Of a stretch of 64,000 nucleotides of DNA, positions 13,301 to 20,706 are shown one piece after another (the stretch's first letter is position 1; each line of letters begins with the position of its first letter). The DNA is taken from the NCBI GenBank assembly GCA_010645155.1, contig JAAGOF010000104.1, forward strand, positions 675,499 to 739,498, given 5' to 3'. The position numbers and the translations under genes are program-made. The notes under the pieces were generated by a model. It did not search any database. It was not told where the DNA came from and saw only the letters and a list, made by a program, of their open reading frames with translations. This DNA is from Tigriopus japonicus (Eukaryota > Arthropoda > Copepoda > Harpacticoida > Harpacticidae).

Positions 13301-16300
13301 CACTATTCAAGGGTTGTACAGATCTGCCAACAGTAACTCATTGGTAGATCAAATTTTGTATAAACGATAATTATATAAACTATAATAATCATTAACTCTC
13401 TTTACAGGGAATCCCATTCCTTGTAGCGGTATTAAAAAATCCCCCCCCCCCCCCAAAAAAAAAAAAAAAAAAAAAAAAAATTCCATATGAGAATTTCAAC
13501 CGACTTTGAACGCAATTGGTCGATTCATTAGTGAAGCGGATAAGCCACGAAAACATCAACTATTATTTCCATACTCAAAATGAATAAGAGTCTCACGATT
13601 CAAAACGTGAAGTGTACACAATACTAAGAGACCATGTGTGTGAAGTAACTTCTTTCGCTTTTATGCAAGTTTTATCAGTGTTTGGTATTTTTTTTTTTCA
13701 TTTCATTCTAGAGCCATTTATTCTAACTTCAAAAGTTGTGTTCTTGTAATGCACCAAAATTGCATTGGTTTGTCACAACGGTGTCCAAAAGTCCACAAGC
13801 CTGAAAGCTTCCCCAACTCCTTTTTGAATGCCTGGAATTGGTCGCTCTGATTTCGTTGACCCCCTTTGTCTTCTCCTTTTCCCCTTTTTCTCCGTCCTCA
13901 TATCAAGAGGGTGACTAATTTTGATACTGAAGTTGACATTTTAAACTTGTAATAACTTTAAAATGAGGCAAAAATCTTGATGTCTCTGAAGACTGTTTTT
14001 TGATACAATAATTAACAACTTGCTGTTAGCTGCTGCCAATTTCAAATCACTGGGGAGGTGCGAGAGGCATTCAAACTTAGCAAAGTGAAGGGCATATTTT
14101 TGGAATTTCTCCACTTTCCATTCCAGGAAATGCTATAAATGCCGCTGGAGGTCGCTTTTTTTCGACTCTCGAAAAAAGGTGGTTTCCGGCAGTCCATTTA
14201 CATACAATAAGTACGCCCCTAGCAATCCAAGCTGGAAGTTCTAAAGTTACATAAATTCTAAAGTTATTGCTTGAGCGAAGGTTTAAAGTTTTCATGAGAG
14301 ACCATCCAGAAACAAGTATCAAAACTAGGCGATGGAACAATTCGACGAAAAAAGCAAAAACAAAAGACATATTATCTTGCTCTTCGTAGACATTTTGTTT
14401 TGCAAAGATGTTTTTTTCATTCAAAACCCAACCCTTGATGTTAAATAATTTTCACCTTTTAGCGATCTTTCAAACATTCATTTATTATGAATAATACTCT
14501 GATCTTTTTTTTGGCAAACATTCAATTCTGTACGCTCTCATACGCTGGATCAAATTAAGATTGGCTATTAAAATTTGGCAATTCCATAAAACATCTAGAA
14601 AGTCATGTTTTGTCTTCAATTTTGTAACGTACATGCTCTCAATTTTCGTTAATCCCATTATCGATTGTGCCACTTCTCTCGCCCTATTTGATAATCATTC
14701 AACATTATTATTATATATTTCCGTTATTCAATTCATCACACAAAAACACCGTCAGATTCAATTTCATTCACAAGTAAAAATACATTAATAGAATATCCTT
14801 TGACATGCTTTACATTTTTCCGAATGTCACGAATCACGAGGGTTGAGAACGAGGTCAAGGAATGTTGTTTGGACATCATGCATGAATAGAACGATCTGAT
14901 TTGATCCGATTGACGAGATCTATTGTTGGGAAGTGTACAGTTCTACACTCTACATGTTCGAGGTCAACAAAGATGTTGACCCTTTGGTTTCCTTCTATTT
15001 GTTAAATGTACCGGGTGATTCATAAGAAACGGAACAGGAAACCATATCCGTAACTCGTAAAGGAAAAAGAAAAAGTCTTTGAAGTACAAAAATATGCGGC
15101 AGATAAAAATTCTAAAGATAGATATAGTTTTGTTCCCTTATGTTGCCTTATTTTCGATTTTAGCCAAATAATGGAAGGGAGTCACGAACGCTCTGTTTTC
15201 AAAAATGACCCTTCACGGGATAAATCGTCATCGCTTAAATATTGAACTCGGGTGAAATTGCGATTTTGAATTTACAATCCAAGTGTTTGGCCAATCATAC
15301 CCAATGAAAGTGAGGTTCACATTTGGTTTCAAGCACGAGTTATAAACGATAAAATTAGGTGGTTCTTTTCTTTTGAAACACCCGATACGTCCAAACAAGA
15401 AGCGTACATCTTTTTCGAGGCTCAACTTGGGTTGTTTTCGATGGAAAACGTGCGGACAGTCTGTTATTTGAAAGCCTCGAGAATGAAAACATTTTCATTG
15501 TTTGTCCTTATTTGGTAAATTCTTCCATATTGGTAAAAAATGTCTATTTGTAGAACAAAACGATATGATAATGTCAACAAACATTATGTAAAATTATCGT
15601 CGTCCCGTACTTCTAAGAAGACGAATATTCGTTGGAGAGGACTTCCAAATGAAATGCAAATGAAGTACAAATTGGAGAAATGTGGCCTTCCTAATGATGT
15701 GCATTAAAAAATACAGTAATTAAAAGCGCTATATAGTTTCTTTTACATGGCAACAGCTCTCCGATTTCACGAAATGCTTGAATTTGTAGATAGCAACGAC
15801 TATACGTTTCGCCTAATTAAATCACCTAAAAAAAGGCTCGAAAAAAAGGTTCGAAAAAAGGCTCGACAGGCTCAGCAGGAGGAGGTGCTTTGGGAGCTCT
15901 TTTCGTTAGAAGTCAAAATTACAGAGTTGATAAGTGTACAGAAGTGTTTCGACCTAATAAAAAGACGTGTGAGATTTCGGAGGTTAAACCGAGTCTTTTG
16001 GCGCCACGCCACGCCCCAAATTGGGGCATGAAAAACGAAATTGAGTATCTGTTTCGGGGTCAGCTGAGGAATTGGCTCTCATGACAGCAAAATGATTCGT
16101 AGCTTTGACGGAAATCAAGCTGCATTTGGCAGCTATGCAATTGCAACGAAGAAGAAATTCACAGGTCTCGTCCTGGATTTTGAAAGTGTTCCATCGAACA
16201 AGCAACTCTCAACAGAGAAGTTAAGTGAATTCTTGAGGGATGATTTGAAATTATCACGAGATGAGATCTTGCGAATTCGCAAAATTGGAGGATCTGAAAA

Positions 16301-19300
16301 TTCTACTACGATCAAGGTCCAAACTCTAAACGAGATATTCATCCATGAGCGCTTTGGCACAAATTTTCAGTTTCAAAGATCCACCGATGGGGTGAGCTGG
16401 AAATGTGTAATCCGAGGGGGAGACAAGAAATCGAAACTGCGGCTTCTAAACGTACCAGAAGAAGTGAATAATGACATGCTTGTGAAGAGCATTGAGTCTT
16501 TTGCGATTCCTTTGTCTGATATTACAGAGGAGGTTTTTGGAACAAGACATGATGCTTGGTTGGAAGGAATTCCGAATGGCAACATGTGCGTCTGGGTTCG
16601 AGCAGATGGAGAGGTCCCCGACTTTGTCCGGGTCGGTAAGAGGAAGGTCAGAATTATTCACAAGAATCAAACCAAAAAGTTTTATAGTATTTTTTTACTA
16701 ACTTGATTTCGAACGTGTTTTCATCTTTTGCATTTTTTTTCCTTTTTTACCTATACTCTATATCATCTTTTTGATGCTTGATTGGTCTCATACAATAAGC
16801 AATAAACAAATGTCGATGGAGGGACTTCAAATGGAACTATGAGTGTTTTCATCTGAGCCTTGGCATGTAATTCTCTCTCCATGTTCAAGATTTTGACCCC
16901 AATCTTAGAGGGAACTAGCCCATCCTTTCAGACAAAAAAGTCATTGCGGGTACATTTGAGTCCTTAATCAACTCTTGAAGGACGTTTTTTTGTCCAAAAC
17001 TGATGTTTAATTGTTGATATCTACGGTACAAATCCGTGCGTCTCATGAAATTATCGAGCCAGTGTCGCATTAAAAAGAACTAGATGGGGTATTGTCAGAT
17101 TTCACACTCTTTTATTAAAATGCACAAACCTTCACAAAATATTTTCTTTTTCGAGACCGCTATCAAATATACCTTTCTCTTCAGATCATTCACAATAAAG
17201 GCAAAATGAGAACGGGAACTCATTCAACCTTCGATTACTTAAACTTTGGCGAAAGTCATAGATGGAAGAAATCGTCGTACGTAGTTCCTGTAGCCATCCA
17301 ACTTACCTCGCTCGTTATCGCTTATGACTCTCTCCTCAATATTGGGTAGGCCTTGGGTGGGTTTAGGTGCGTTCTGCGTGGTTTGGGTCTTATCAGTGGC
17401 ATTAAATGAGATCCAGGTTCCATTTCCCTCCTTGAAAGCGTAATGGAATAGTGAAATTAATGGATTCGTATTTGGAAACGGTGGTGAGTACAATTCAATT
17501 CAGCAAGCTTCTTCAAGATTGGACGATCTAGTTTTATAAAAACCGGACTTTTTTTAAGGAGATTGGAACGTGGTTACAAGTTCTTATCTAAAGCCAGAGC
17601 TTTTCTATTTTGATTGGAATGAAGGCATGATCCTGCATAAACTTAAATTTCCATTGGAAATACCTTTGCTAAATGCCAACGAAATGTGAGCGCATTTCTT
17701 TGCAAAATTGATGAAAACCGATTTGGAATGTGGATAGATAATGCAGGGTAATTCATACAAACTGAACAACAAACCCGTATGATTTGTAGTTGGAAAGTAA
17801 CGTTGTTTAACCAACATCTTGCGATAATGAATGGATCTTCATCTCCAATCAACCATAAATTGATTACAGATCTGTCAATTTTGACGGCGCCCAAATGCAC
17901 CCTCTGGAAGGGAATGCCCTGAGTTATTCTGCAATTGCAATGCAGTGCTTCATGATAAAGCTCACAGAGGACGCTACATGTTGAGTAAATTAACGTTTTC
18001 ATTAGCTTTCATTGCCCAAAGCTACCCAAAAAACTACACCCTTTGACATCTGGCGGGGACGGATTAAACTACTGTCGCCCCCGTCTGCCTACTTAGTTAG
18101 AGTTCTGGAGCTTGATCTGTGCGTCAAACCCATTGCTAACTACTGTACATTGTATTCCCAAGGTAGTCCTTTTTGCCATTTTTACATTCCTTTGCAAATT
18201 GCCATCATGCATGGTGAATCCAAGCTGAAATGTCAACCCTGCCTTTTTCGCCATTTATTGTGAAAAAATGGACCTTGCCAATACGAATTGAGATAAAAAT
18301 GCAAAGTGAAAGGCCACAGAAAATGGCTTCATGAAGTGGAAACACTTCATGATTGGGCTTTTTTGCGTCGTTTAATAGCAACAGATGTCAAAACTGGAAA
18401 TGTTTTTCATCTTGAACTTTGACCTAAAGTGCTGGAATTAAAAACATTTTATTTCGTTCTTCTCTCGCTCAGGAGATCGATATCCCACTGTAAATCTAAA
18501 AATAAAAATGCGGTTAATATCAAACTCCACCTTTTTCAATTGGATGATTGATGTATTTGATCTTGCATCAAGTTTTTCTACCATGAACTATGAAACGAAA
18601 AAAATCACTTTACTCAAAACATTACTCAATTAGATGCAGATCTTTTTGATAGACAGAAAGAGCTCTTGATTGAAGCCATTTGGTTACATCACATAGAGAT
18701 AAATATTTCACTCTAAAATATTTATTTATTAGTTCGAAGTAAGGTAATTGTATATCTAAATAACCGGAAAATAACTTTTAGAGGTTTTTGCCGAAAAGAA
18801 ATAGATTTTACTCTCGCTCGTTAATGGTGCATGTTTGCTTTCGGTTTTGGTAAGCATAACTGAACCCGATACCGAAATTCGGGCAAAGTGACCCAACACA
18901 CAAACCAAATTCAAGACTATATTTGACTTTAGCTGAGCAGACAGACTAAGGCAGTAATAGTTTAATCCGTCCCCTCCAGCTGTCAAATAGCTTCATTTTT
19001 TGGTTAGCTTTGACAATCAAAGCAAAAGAGAGTGGTTTTGTATTATAAAGATAAGCGCCCTCTGTGAGCTTCATCGTGAGGCACTGCATTGCAGAATAAC
19101 TCGGTCGGGGAATTCCCTTCCAGAGGGTGCTTTTGGGAGCCGTGAAAATTGAGAGATCTGTAGTTAATTTATCTATGATCCATCACTACTTTTTGGAGTC
19201 TCTTTTTAACTGAATTGAATGGCAATCCTTCCATTATTTCTGATTGCATCAGAAACAGGCTCCAAAAGTGAATTTCATTCTCGTCATATTGCACGAATTT

Positions 19301-19445
19301 AGAATCCGTTCACCTACCTCAAAGTCACGAATGATTTGATCCTCGACGCTGAAGTTATCTTGCCAATTTGAGGGTCCTTCATTTTCATCTGGGAAGCTTT
19401 CAACGGTTGAATCAGTTTTCCACAATCTTGAAACTTGTGGAATCT
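1134..19445 (-). CDS. M12B (reprolysin, ADAM/ADAMTS-like) metalloprotease gene, partial, eight exons
   Basis: Eight exons read leftward with matching phases: 19445-19318, 17430-17307, 10723-10578, 10514-10106, 9324-9208, 8850-8634, 2254-2163 and 1338-1134, about 478 codons. Every border is AG acceptor and GT donor. The fourth exon resembles an M12B propeptide: a stretch like LERNSRLVDEHF, then a cysteine-bearing LTQCIYRAKLESDP and SRVSLTGCS, ending in HHVDPL where the family has I/V-E-P-L. The last exon seen (KTRTIELQLFTD, then LLQHPSLGVSFNIRL) matches the first strand and helix of a reprolysin catalytic domain. The zinc motif HExxH is not in the window, so the gene continues past the left edge. 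The signal-peptide exon was not found; the first exon listed needs one base from an earlier exon. Family members are secreted or membrane-bound zinc endopeptidases. ADAM versus ADAMTS cannot be decided. The chain is inferred from splice signals and phase, without transcript support. Confidence 0.66.
2163..2254 (-). CDS. Metalloprotease exon 7 of those seen
   Basis: A 92-nt exon with acceptor tttgtttttcAG and donor AAG|GTAAAG. It enters in phase 2 and leaves in phase 1, exactly the shift needed to join its neighbours. It starts with SKRDPHTKKPPLSW and is hydrophilic, as expected just before the mature protease. It was found by searching for an exon that repairs the phase, so its independent support is moderate. 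Confidence 0.55.
3165..3552. mobile_element. TA-flanked MITE with CAGGGTCGGCGG ends
   Basis: The left end CAGGGTCGGCGGTCCAAGTG is mirrored at the right end with one mismatch. TA dinucleotides flank it at 3163-3164 and 3553-3554. At 388 bp with no transposase frame it is a non-autonomous element of Tc1/mariner type, judged from the TA target and inverted ends. It lies in the metalloprotease intron. Confidence 0.75.
4577..4620. repeat. Short hairpin
   Basis: AGGTGACCCAGG on the left pairs with CCTGGGTGACCT on the right with one mismatch, and CCC pairs with GGG around a small loop. Its function is unknown. Confidence 0.45.
4718..5737. mobile_element. TA-flanked MITE (CAGGGTTGT ends) carrying a nested hAT MITE
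   Basis: Ends CAGGGTTGT and ACAACCCTG are inverted and flanked by TA (4717-4718 and 5737-5738). The outer part (to about 5033 and from about 5667) aligns with a second copy at 7314-7707 that lies in the opposite orientation. That copy lacks the 633-bp middle, which is a separate insertion. Superfamily Tc1/mariner is inferred from the TA target. No transposase is encoded. Confidence 0.75.
5034..5666. mobile_element. hAT-type MITE nested in the TA-flanked MITE, exact 8-bp duplication
   Basis: The termini CAGGGCCACCA and TGGTGGGCCTG are inverted with one mismatch. The 8-bp sequence GTAATCAC is present on both sides (5026-5033 and 5667-5674). An 8-bp duplication with CAGGG-type ends is diagnostic of hAT elements. 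Inside, a block of about 130 bp is repeated (near 5326-5455 and 5551-5680). Confidence 0.85.
5783..5980. repeat. 66-bp tandem repeat, three near-identical copies
   Basis: Copies begin at 5783, 5849 and 5915, each starting TGGATTTCTGTGACACTTAC and ending CATAAATT. I see one C/T difference among them (position 24 or so of copy 2), which points to a recent expansion. It directly follows the nested MITE. Confidence 0.95.
6203..6741. mobile_element. Long-TIR element with CACGGTG ends, copy 1
   Basis: It starts CACGGTGTTTTTTGAGCGTG and its right end is the inverted equivalent, with inverted similarity over roughly 150-180 bp per side (including a GTCACGGGCAAAAAC motif in each arm). The 539-bp element has no transposase. 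A second copy in opposite orientation is at 26149-26711. No convincing target duplication is visible. The heptamer CACGGTG resembles Transib termini, which is only a suggestion. Confidence 0.75.
6742..7208. repeat. AATTACAATTG-rich dispersed repeat
   Basis: Dense copies of AATTGTAATT-like words occur, and the two ends are inverted (CTGTGTCAATA on the left, complement of CTGTGATACAATAG on the right). Related sequence lies at 8421-8577 and a fragment near 25010-25035. It may be a decayed TIR element abutting the CACGGTG element. Confidence 0.35.
7314..7707. mobile_element. TA-flanked MITE (CAGGGTTGT ends), empty-site copy
   Basis: It starts CAGGGTTGTC after TA (7312-7313). The right end is partly decayed (CAACCTTT before TA at 7708-7709). 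It is the reverse complement relative of the outer part of 4718-5737, including the shared TACAGGTGTAT and TTTGCCTGAG blocks, and lacks the nested hAT insertion. Confidence 0.7.
7799..7980 (-). mobile_element. tRNA-derived SINE with LINE-like 3' tail
   Basis: On the minus strand it begins GGAAGCCAGAGTGGCCGCGC, a pol III A-box-like start of Leu/Ser tRNA type. The B box GGTTCGAATCC follows about 80 nt later, with extra bases in between that suggest a class II variable arm. After a short body it ends in TTTACAGGGAATC, CATTCCTTGTAGCGGTA and an oligo(A) tail. That tail matches the 3' end of the LINE at 13401-13441 with about three differences, so the SINE was probably mobilised by that LINE family. 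Confidence 0.85.
8421..8577. repeat. AATTACAATTG-rich repeat, second locus
   Basis: It ends in the complement of CTGTGATGTAATTGTAATTG, matching the terminal style of 6742-7208, and is made of AATTGCAATTAC words. It lies in the intron close to the exon at 8634. Confidence 0.35.
8634..8850 (-). CDS. Metalloprotease exon 6 of those seen
   Basis: Acceptor tttcttttccAG, donor GAAAG|GTAAGA, phase 1 in and 2 out. It encodes VVLDDLSPVNLGLDKVLLFL, then a basic stretch (ALKRRQGQGVRKMFSLVKR) and AYQAVKKAYHE. It lies between propeptide core and catalytic domain. The intron downstream of it (8633-2255, 6.4 kb) is packed with mobile elements. Confidence 0.65.
9208..9324 (-). CDS. Metalloprotease exon 5 of those seen
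   Basis: Acceptor ctgtctttcAG, donor ATG|GTGAGA, phase 1 in and 1 out. It encodes FFGKPNASMTSDTTYSDEDD and then LLFNNKMRGYRTAIGGAN. It is hydrophilic linker sequence of the late prodomain with no motif of its own. It is too short and split in frame to stand out as an open frame, and is called from its splice sites and phase. Confidence 0.6.
10106..10514 (-). CDS. Metalloprotease exon 4 of those seen: M12B propeptide
   Basis: The acceptor is cttgccttcAG and the donor GTAAGT. The 409 nt enter in phase 0 and leave in phase 1. Residues 1-136 contain the propeptide signature: VDLERNSRLVDEHFL, an acidic loop, LKFHLTNPRDLTQCIYRAK, then VSLTGCSPESLDAL and THHVDPLSG. The two cysteines match the pair common in M12B propeptides. 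This is the strongest identification in the gene together with the exon at 1134-1338. Confidence 0.75.
10578..10723 (-). CDS. Metalloprotease exon 3 of those seen, very basic
   Basis: The acceptor is ttttcttgccAG and the donor is GAGCTC|GTGAGT. Phase is 1 in, 0 out. The 48 residues are strikingly rich in Lys, Arg and His (for example KQKKRRHRRAKSKNHRR). In a secreted proprotein such a run would offer several proprotein-convertase sites; this role is inferred. Only a 63-bp intron separates it from the propeptide exon. Confidence 0.6.
10908..13370 (+). CDS. LINE endonuclease C-terminus plus reverse transcriptase
   Basis: The frame is open from just after a TGA at 10905 to a TAA at 13368-13370, about 820 codons without a stop. 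The first part (ESVLDLVFSNDPDLIQ, then CSLSDHHILEI) is the end of an exonuclease-endonuclease-phosphatase domain. Taking 11142 as residue 1, reverse transcriptase motifs follow in order: SPGPDGV (228-234), NYRPISLTS (286-294), GQHGFR (321-326), VYLDFAKAFDKVDH (355-368, catalytic Asp), GVPQGSILGPLLF (414-426) and YADDTK (445-450, catalytic Asp pair). A C-terminal HLEYASPIWAP region is also typical. The start is lost, so this is a truncated but otherwise intact polyprotein. Confidence 0.93.
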   Translation, partial: YFPSAFPYSPVNSSSSLSQHVGVATRAESVLDLVFSNDPDLIQYVHVAPCSLSDHHILEIGSTITQKPASSRVIPAQKVGLARFKFKEEHWPLIVERLEELDSISILKQEPSIDDATNRLISLFDEVCLSLSIPEMVSKGRSLSKIPKVRKKLFKRSCQIANRLRRASNPFVVASLQSKLDVVQSKIRAAIDSDQLGKESRVIQEVKTNPKAFFSFANTKRKMKHPVGPFEVDGKTVNDNEVTANMLGDQFSGVFSNPKRVGRAGHDCSNVVDETGIHSQDNQVEDLVVTDQDAFEAIKSLKLSSSPGPDGVTSQFLKKCSQILAPVFSYLMRRILDQGKFPSSVKVAHVVPIFKGGDKSLPSNYRPISLTSSVAKVFEKIMKSKPGDYLEVHDLIPPGQHGFRAHFSTVTQLVDHIEQIIEGLESHESVDVVYLDFAKAFDKVDHGLLLDQLKEFGVKGKVLNWIDSFMSERKQIVKVGGSFSGMYDVKSGVPQGSILGPLLFILFIAPLQKFRTKASISSYADDTKLVCGRNGQDSKCLVEDLEKIYSWVGESNMALNGMKFRTMTYGASKLDVPLKDNGGCDIKQVSSMRDLGVVVQDDGKFDEHIQLKVGKAFQTCGWIYRTFKSRDSITMLTLYKSIVQPHLEYASPIWAPMSSAGLQKVEQVQRSFTRNITGMRELSFWERLQKLGLYGTQRRYERYLILYVFKSVHGLCPNPGFEISCSDRRGFTCVLRAPPNPRESKLVRTMKSSSLLYRAPSLFNLLPISLRREYVGANPLIAFKAGLDKFLNTIPDQPTIQGLYRSANSNSLVDQILYKR
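13441..13480 (+). repeat. C14-A26 homopolymer tail of the LINE
   Basis: Fourteen C followed by twenty-six A directly after the conserved 3' tail. The A run marks the retrotransposed 3' end; the C run is unusual and may reflect expansion or an assembly or sequencing artefact. Confidence 0.85.
13481..15010. other. Intron sequence, nothing recognised
   Basis: AT-rich sequence between the LINE and the MITE at 15011. Open frames on either strand are short and lack motifs or good splice context. Confidence 0.4.
15011..15385. mobile_element. TA-flanked MITE with CGGGTG ends
   Basis: Left end CCGGGTGATTCATAAGAAAC and right end (reverse complement) TCGGGTGTTTCAAAAGAAAA are imperfect inverted repeats of about 27 bp. 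TA flanks both sides (15009-15010 and 15386-15387). The end sequence style is that of mariner elements. At 375 bp it has no transposase. Confidence 0.6.
16092..16706 (+). CDS. Retroelement ORF1/Gag-like protein, truncated
   Basis: A 204-codon frame from ATG. The N-terminal part is charged. Around residues 115-150 lies an RRM-like strand-helix (KLRLLNVPEEVNNDMLVKSI), followed by WLEGIPNGNMCVWVRADGE and VGKRKVRIIHKNQ. This layout resembles ORF1 proteins of I/jockey-type LINEs, in which the last motif is normally followed by CCHC zinc knuckles. Here the frame ends at once in an unrelated tail, so the knuckles are missing. Upstream frames (15747-16084) show basic stretches and probable frameshifts and may be a decayed N-terminal extension. 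The identification is by general pattern only. A host gene of unknown function is the alternative. Confidence 0.45.
   Translation: MIRSFDGNQAAFGSYAIATKKKFTGLVLDFESVPSNKQLSTEKLSEFLRDDLKLSRDEILRIRKIGGSENSTTIKVQTLNEIFIHERFGTNFQFQRSTDGVSWKCVIRGGDKKSKLRLLNVPEEVNNDMLVKSIESFAIPLSDITEEVFGTRHDAWLEGIPNGNMCVWVRADGEVPDFVRVGKRKVRIIHKNQTKKFYSIFLLT
17307..17430 (-). CDS. Metalloprotease exon 2 of those seen
   Basis: The acceptor is ctttcaAG before GAGGGAAATGG and the donor is CGAG|GTAAGT, a near-consensus site. The frame enters in phase 0 and leaves in phase 1, fitting both neighbours. The 41 codons include GNGTWISFNATDK and LPNIEERVISDNER. An in-frame stop lies just upstream (17500-17502), so the open frame must be entered by splicing. 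The intron behind it (17306-10724) carries the LINE. Confidence 0.5.
17831..18120. repeat. Inverted duplication, left arm
   Basis: Shares long stretches in reverse complement with 18890-19195. Examples are AGAGGGTGC preceded by CCCTTCC, the block around GCACTGCATTGCA, and GGACGGATTAAACTA. Together they form two diverged arms around about 770 bp. Neither arm has a recognised coding domain, although the left arm is open on the minus strand for 119 codons (17643-18002). Confidence 0.6.
18890..19195. repeat. Inverted duplication, right arm
   Basis: Partner of 17831-18120. It lies between metalloprotease exons 1 and 2 and could be a dispersed repeat present twice in opposite orientation. Confidence 0.6.
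19318..19445 (-). CDS. Metalloprotease exon 1 of those seen
   Basis: The acceptor is a pyrimidine-rich tract ending in tttccAG and the donor is GAG|GTAGGT. Incoming phase is 1 and outgoing phase 0. It encodes an acidic, low-complexity segment (VSRLWKTDSTVESF, then SVEDQIIRDFE) typical of a poorly conserved N-terminal prodomain. It is the least certain exon because it lacks a recognisable motif; the support is its two splice sites and phase fit to the next exon. Confidence 0.45.
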
Positions 19446-19619
19446 CTGGAAACATTCATAGAAAGCTAATGGTTACTCTAAATGATGCCTTGAGCCTGGT
19501 GTACTTATCTCCAGCTTTACTGTTTCATAAAAGAGCCATTGAATAGATAAACCATGTCGACTCAAAGCGCTCTCAAGGCTTTCATAATACTGTACGTTGC
19601 AAAGGTCGTTTAGGCGAGG

Positions 19620-19635
19620 TACCGTAATTACGGTA
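19620..19635. repeat. Perfect 16-bp palindrome
   Basis: TACCGTAATTACGGTA reads the same on both strands. Function unknown. Confidence 0.6.
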
Positions 19636-19903
19636 TCGATCAGTACTTCCTGATCTAGAGGCTCATATTTCTTGGGTTATGAAAGCTTCATGTACAGCAG
19701 ATATGCCCATTACAGATTTATGAGTAAAACTTTGAAGGAAGGAAATATACCTCATAGCTAGACTACGCAAAAATTGCAAACATACTTCTTTTTTCGCTGT
19801 GCGAAATTAATTTATCAGTTTGCAGTTTCGGGCAGAAGTTATTTGAGATGAGTTTCATTCATATTTAGAATACAAACTTTTTCAAAAAACTTTAAATAAT
19901 AAT

Positions 19904-20706
19904 TAGAGCCGCAAAAGTATAAAGGGATTAAAAAATGTAAAAAAAATGTGAAAAATGACCCAAAAATTGCAAATGAAAGAGCCAAGAAATGCTAAAACAC
20001 AGTGGAAAAATGCAATAAAATGAAAAATATCCCAATATGATACGTCAGGCCAAGATTTTTTGTTGCTGGGTCAGGATCACTTCGGTAACTTTTCGGTTGC
20101 ATTGGTTCGGTTCCGAATTAAAATCCAAATTTTGAATCCGGGTAAGAGACGGATGGGTGCAAATCCGAATCGGATTAGTTGCAGCTCATTTAAGGTCTTA
20201 TAGAAAAATTCTTTTAACAAAAAGCTACATTTGCTTTCTAGATTTTTAACAAAAGACAATTCTGAAACTAGATTCATATTTTTCCAGTTAATAAGCACCT
20301 TTTGGAAAAAATAGAAGACAATACTTGGTAAAAAATGATATTGTCGAGCTTCAAATTTGTATTCTTTCAAGTTTTATGAATTACCTCATCTTAGGTCGAT
20401 TCCGACCCCAGATCAGGGTTTTTGATCCAACTCTTGACAAGCCGACCTCTTAAGTCCTAACCGGTCCAATTCAATAATGAACCGGCCTATGACCCACACG
20501 GATGCATTCCTGCATGCTAACAACAAGTAGAGCAGGAAAATGCAAATAAAACTATGAATTTAAGGTTTAACCTTACCTTACCCTGCAACCCGTATTTTTA
20601 AAGCACAAGCGTCAAAAAATGCAAAAATACAAAAAATGCAAAAAAATGCAATAATACAAAAAATGCAAAAATGCAAATGAGACGTTTTACATTTTTTACG
20701 GCTCTA
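19904..20706. mobile_element. hAT-like element with TAGAGCC ends
   Basis: Starts TAGAGCCGCAAAAGTATAAA and ends in the complement of TAGAGCCGTAAAAAATGTAA. These ends resemble one end of the hAT element at 53566-54319. The sub-terminal zones are rich in AAAAATGCA repeats, as in the other TAGGG-ended elements here. The 8-bp flanks match poorly (4 of 8), so the call rests on the ends. Confidence 0.55.

Larger units (their letters stand above)
10908..13480 (+). mobile_element. 5'-truncated non-LTR retrotransposon (CR1/L2/jockey-like LINE)
   Basis: It contains the last part of the endonuclease domain, a complete reverse transcriptase, a 70-nt 3' region and a tail of 14 C and 26 A (13441-13480). 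Most of the endonuclease and all of ORF1 are missing, as usual after incomplete reverse transcription. The 3' region is shared with the SINE at 7799-7980. It sits in an intron of the metalloprotease gene, opposite to its transcription. I could not identify a target duplication. Confidence 0.92.
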
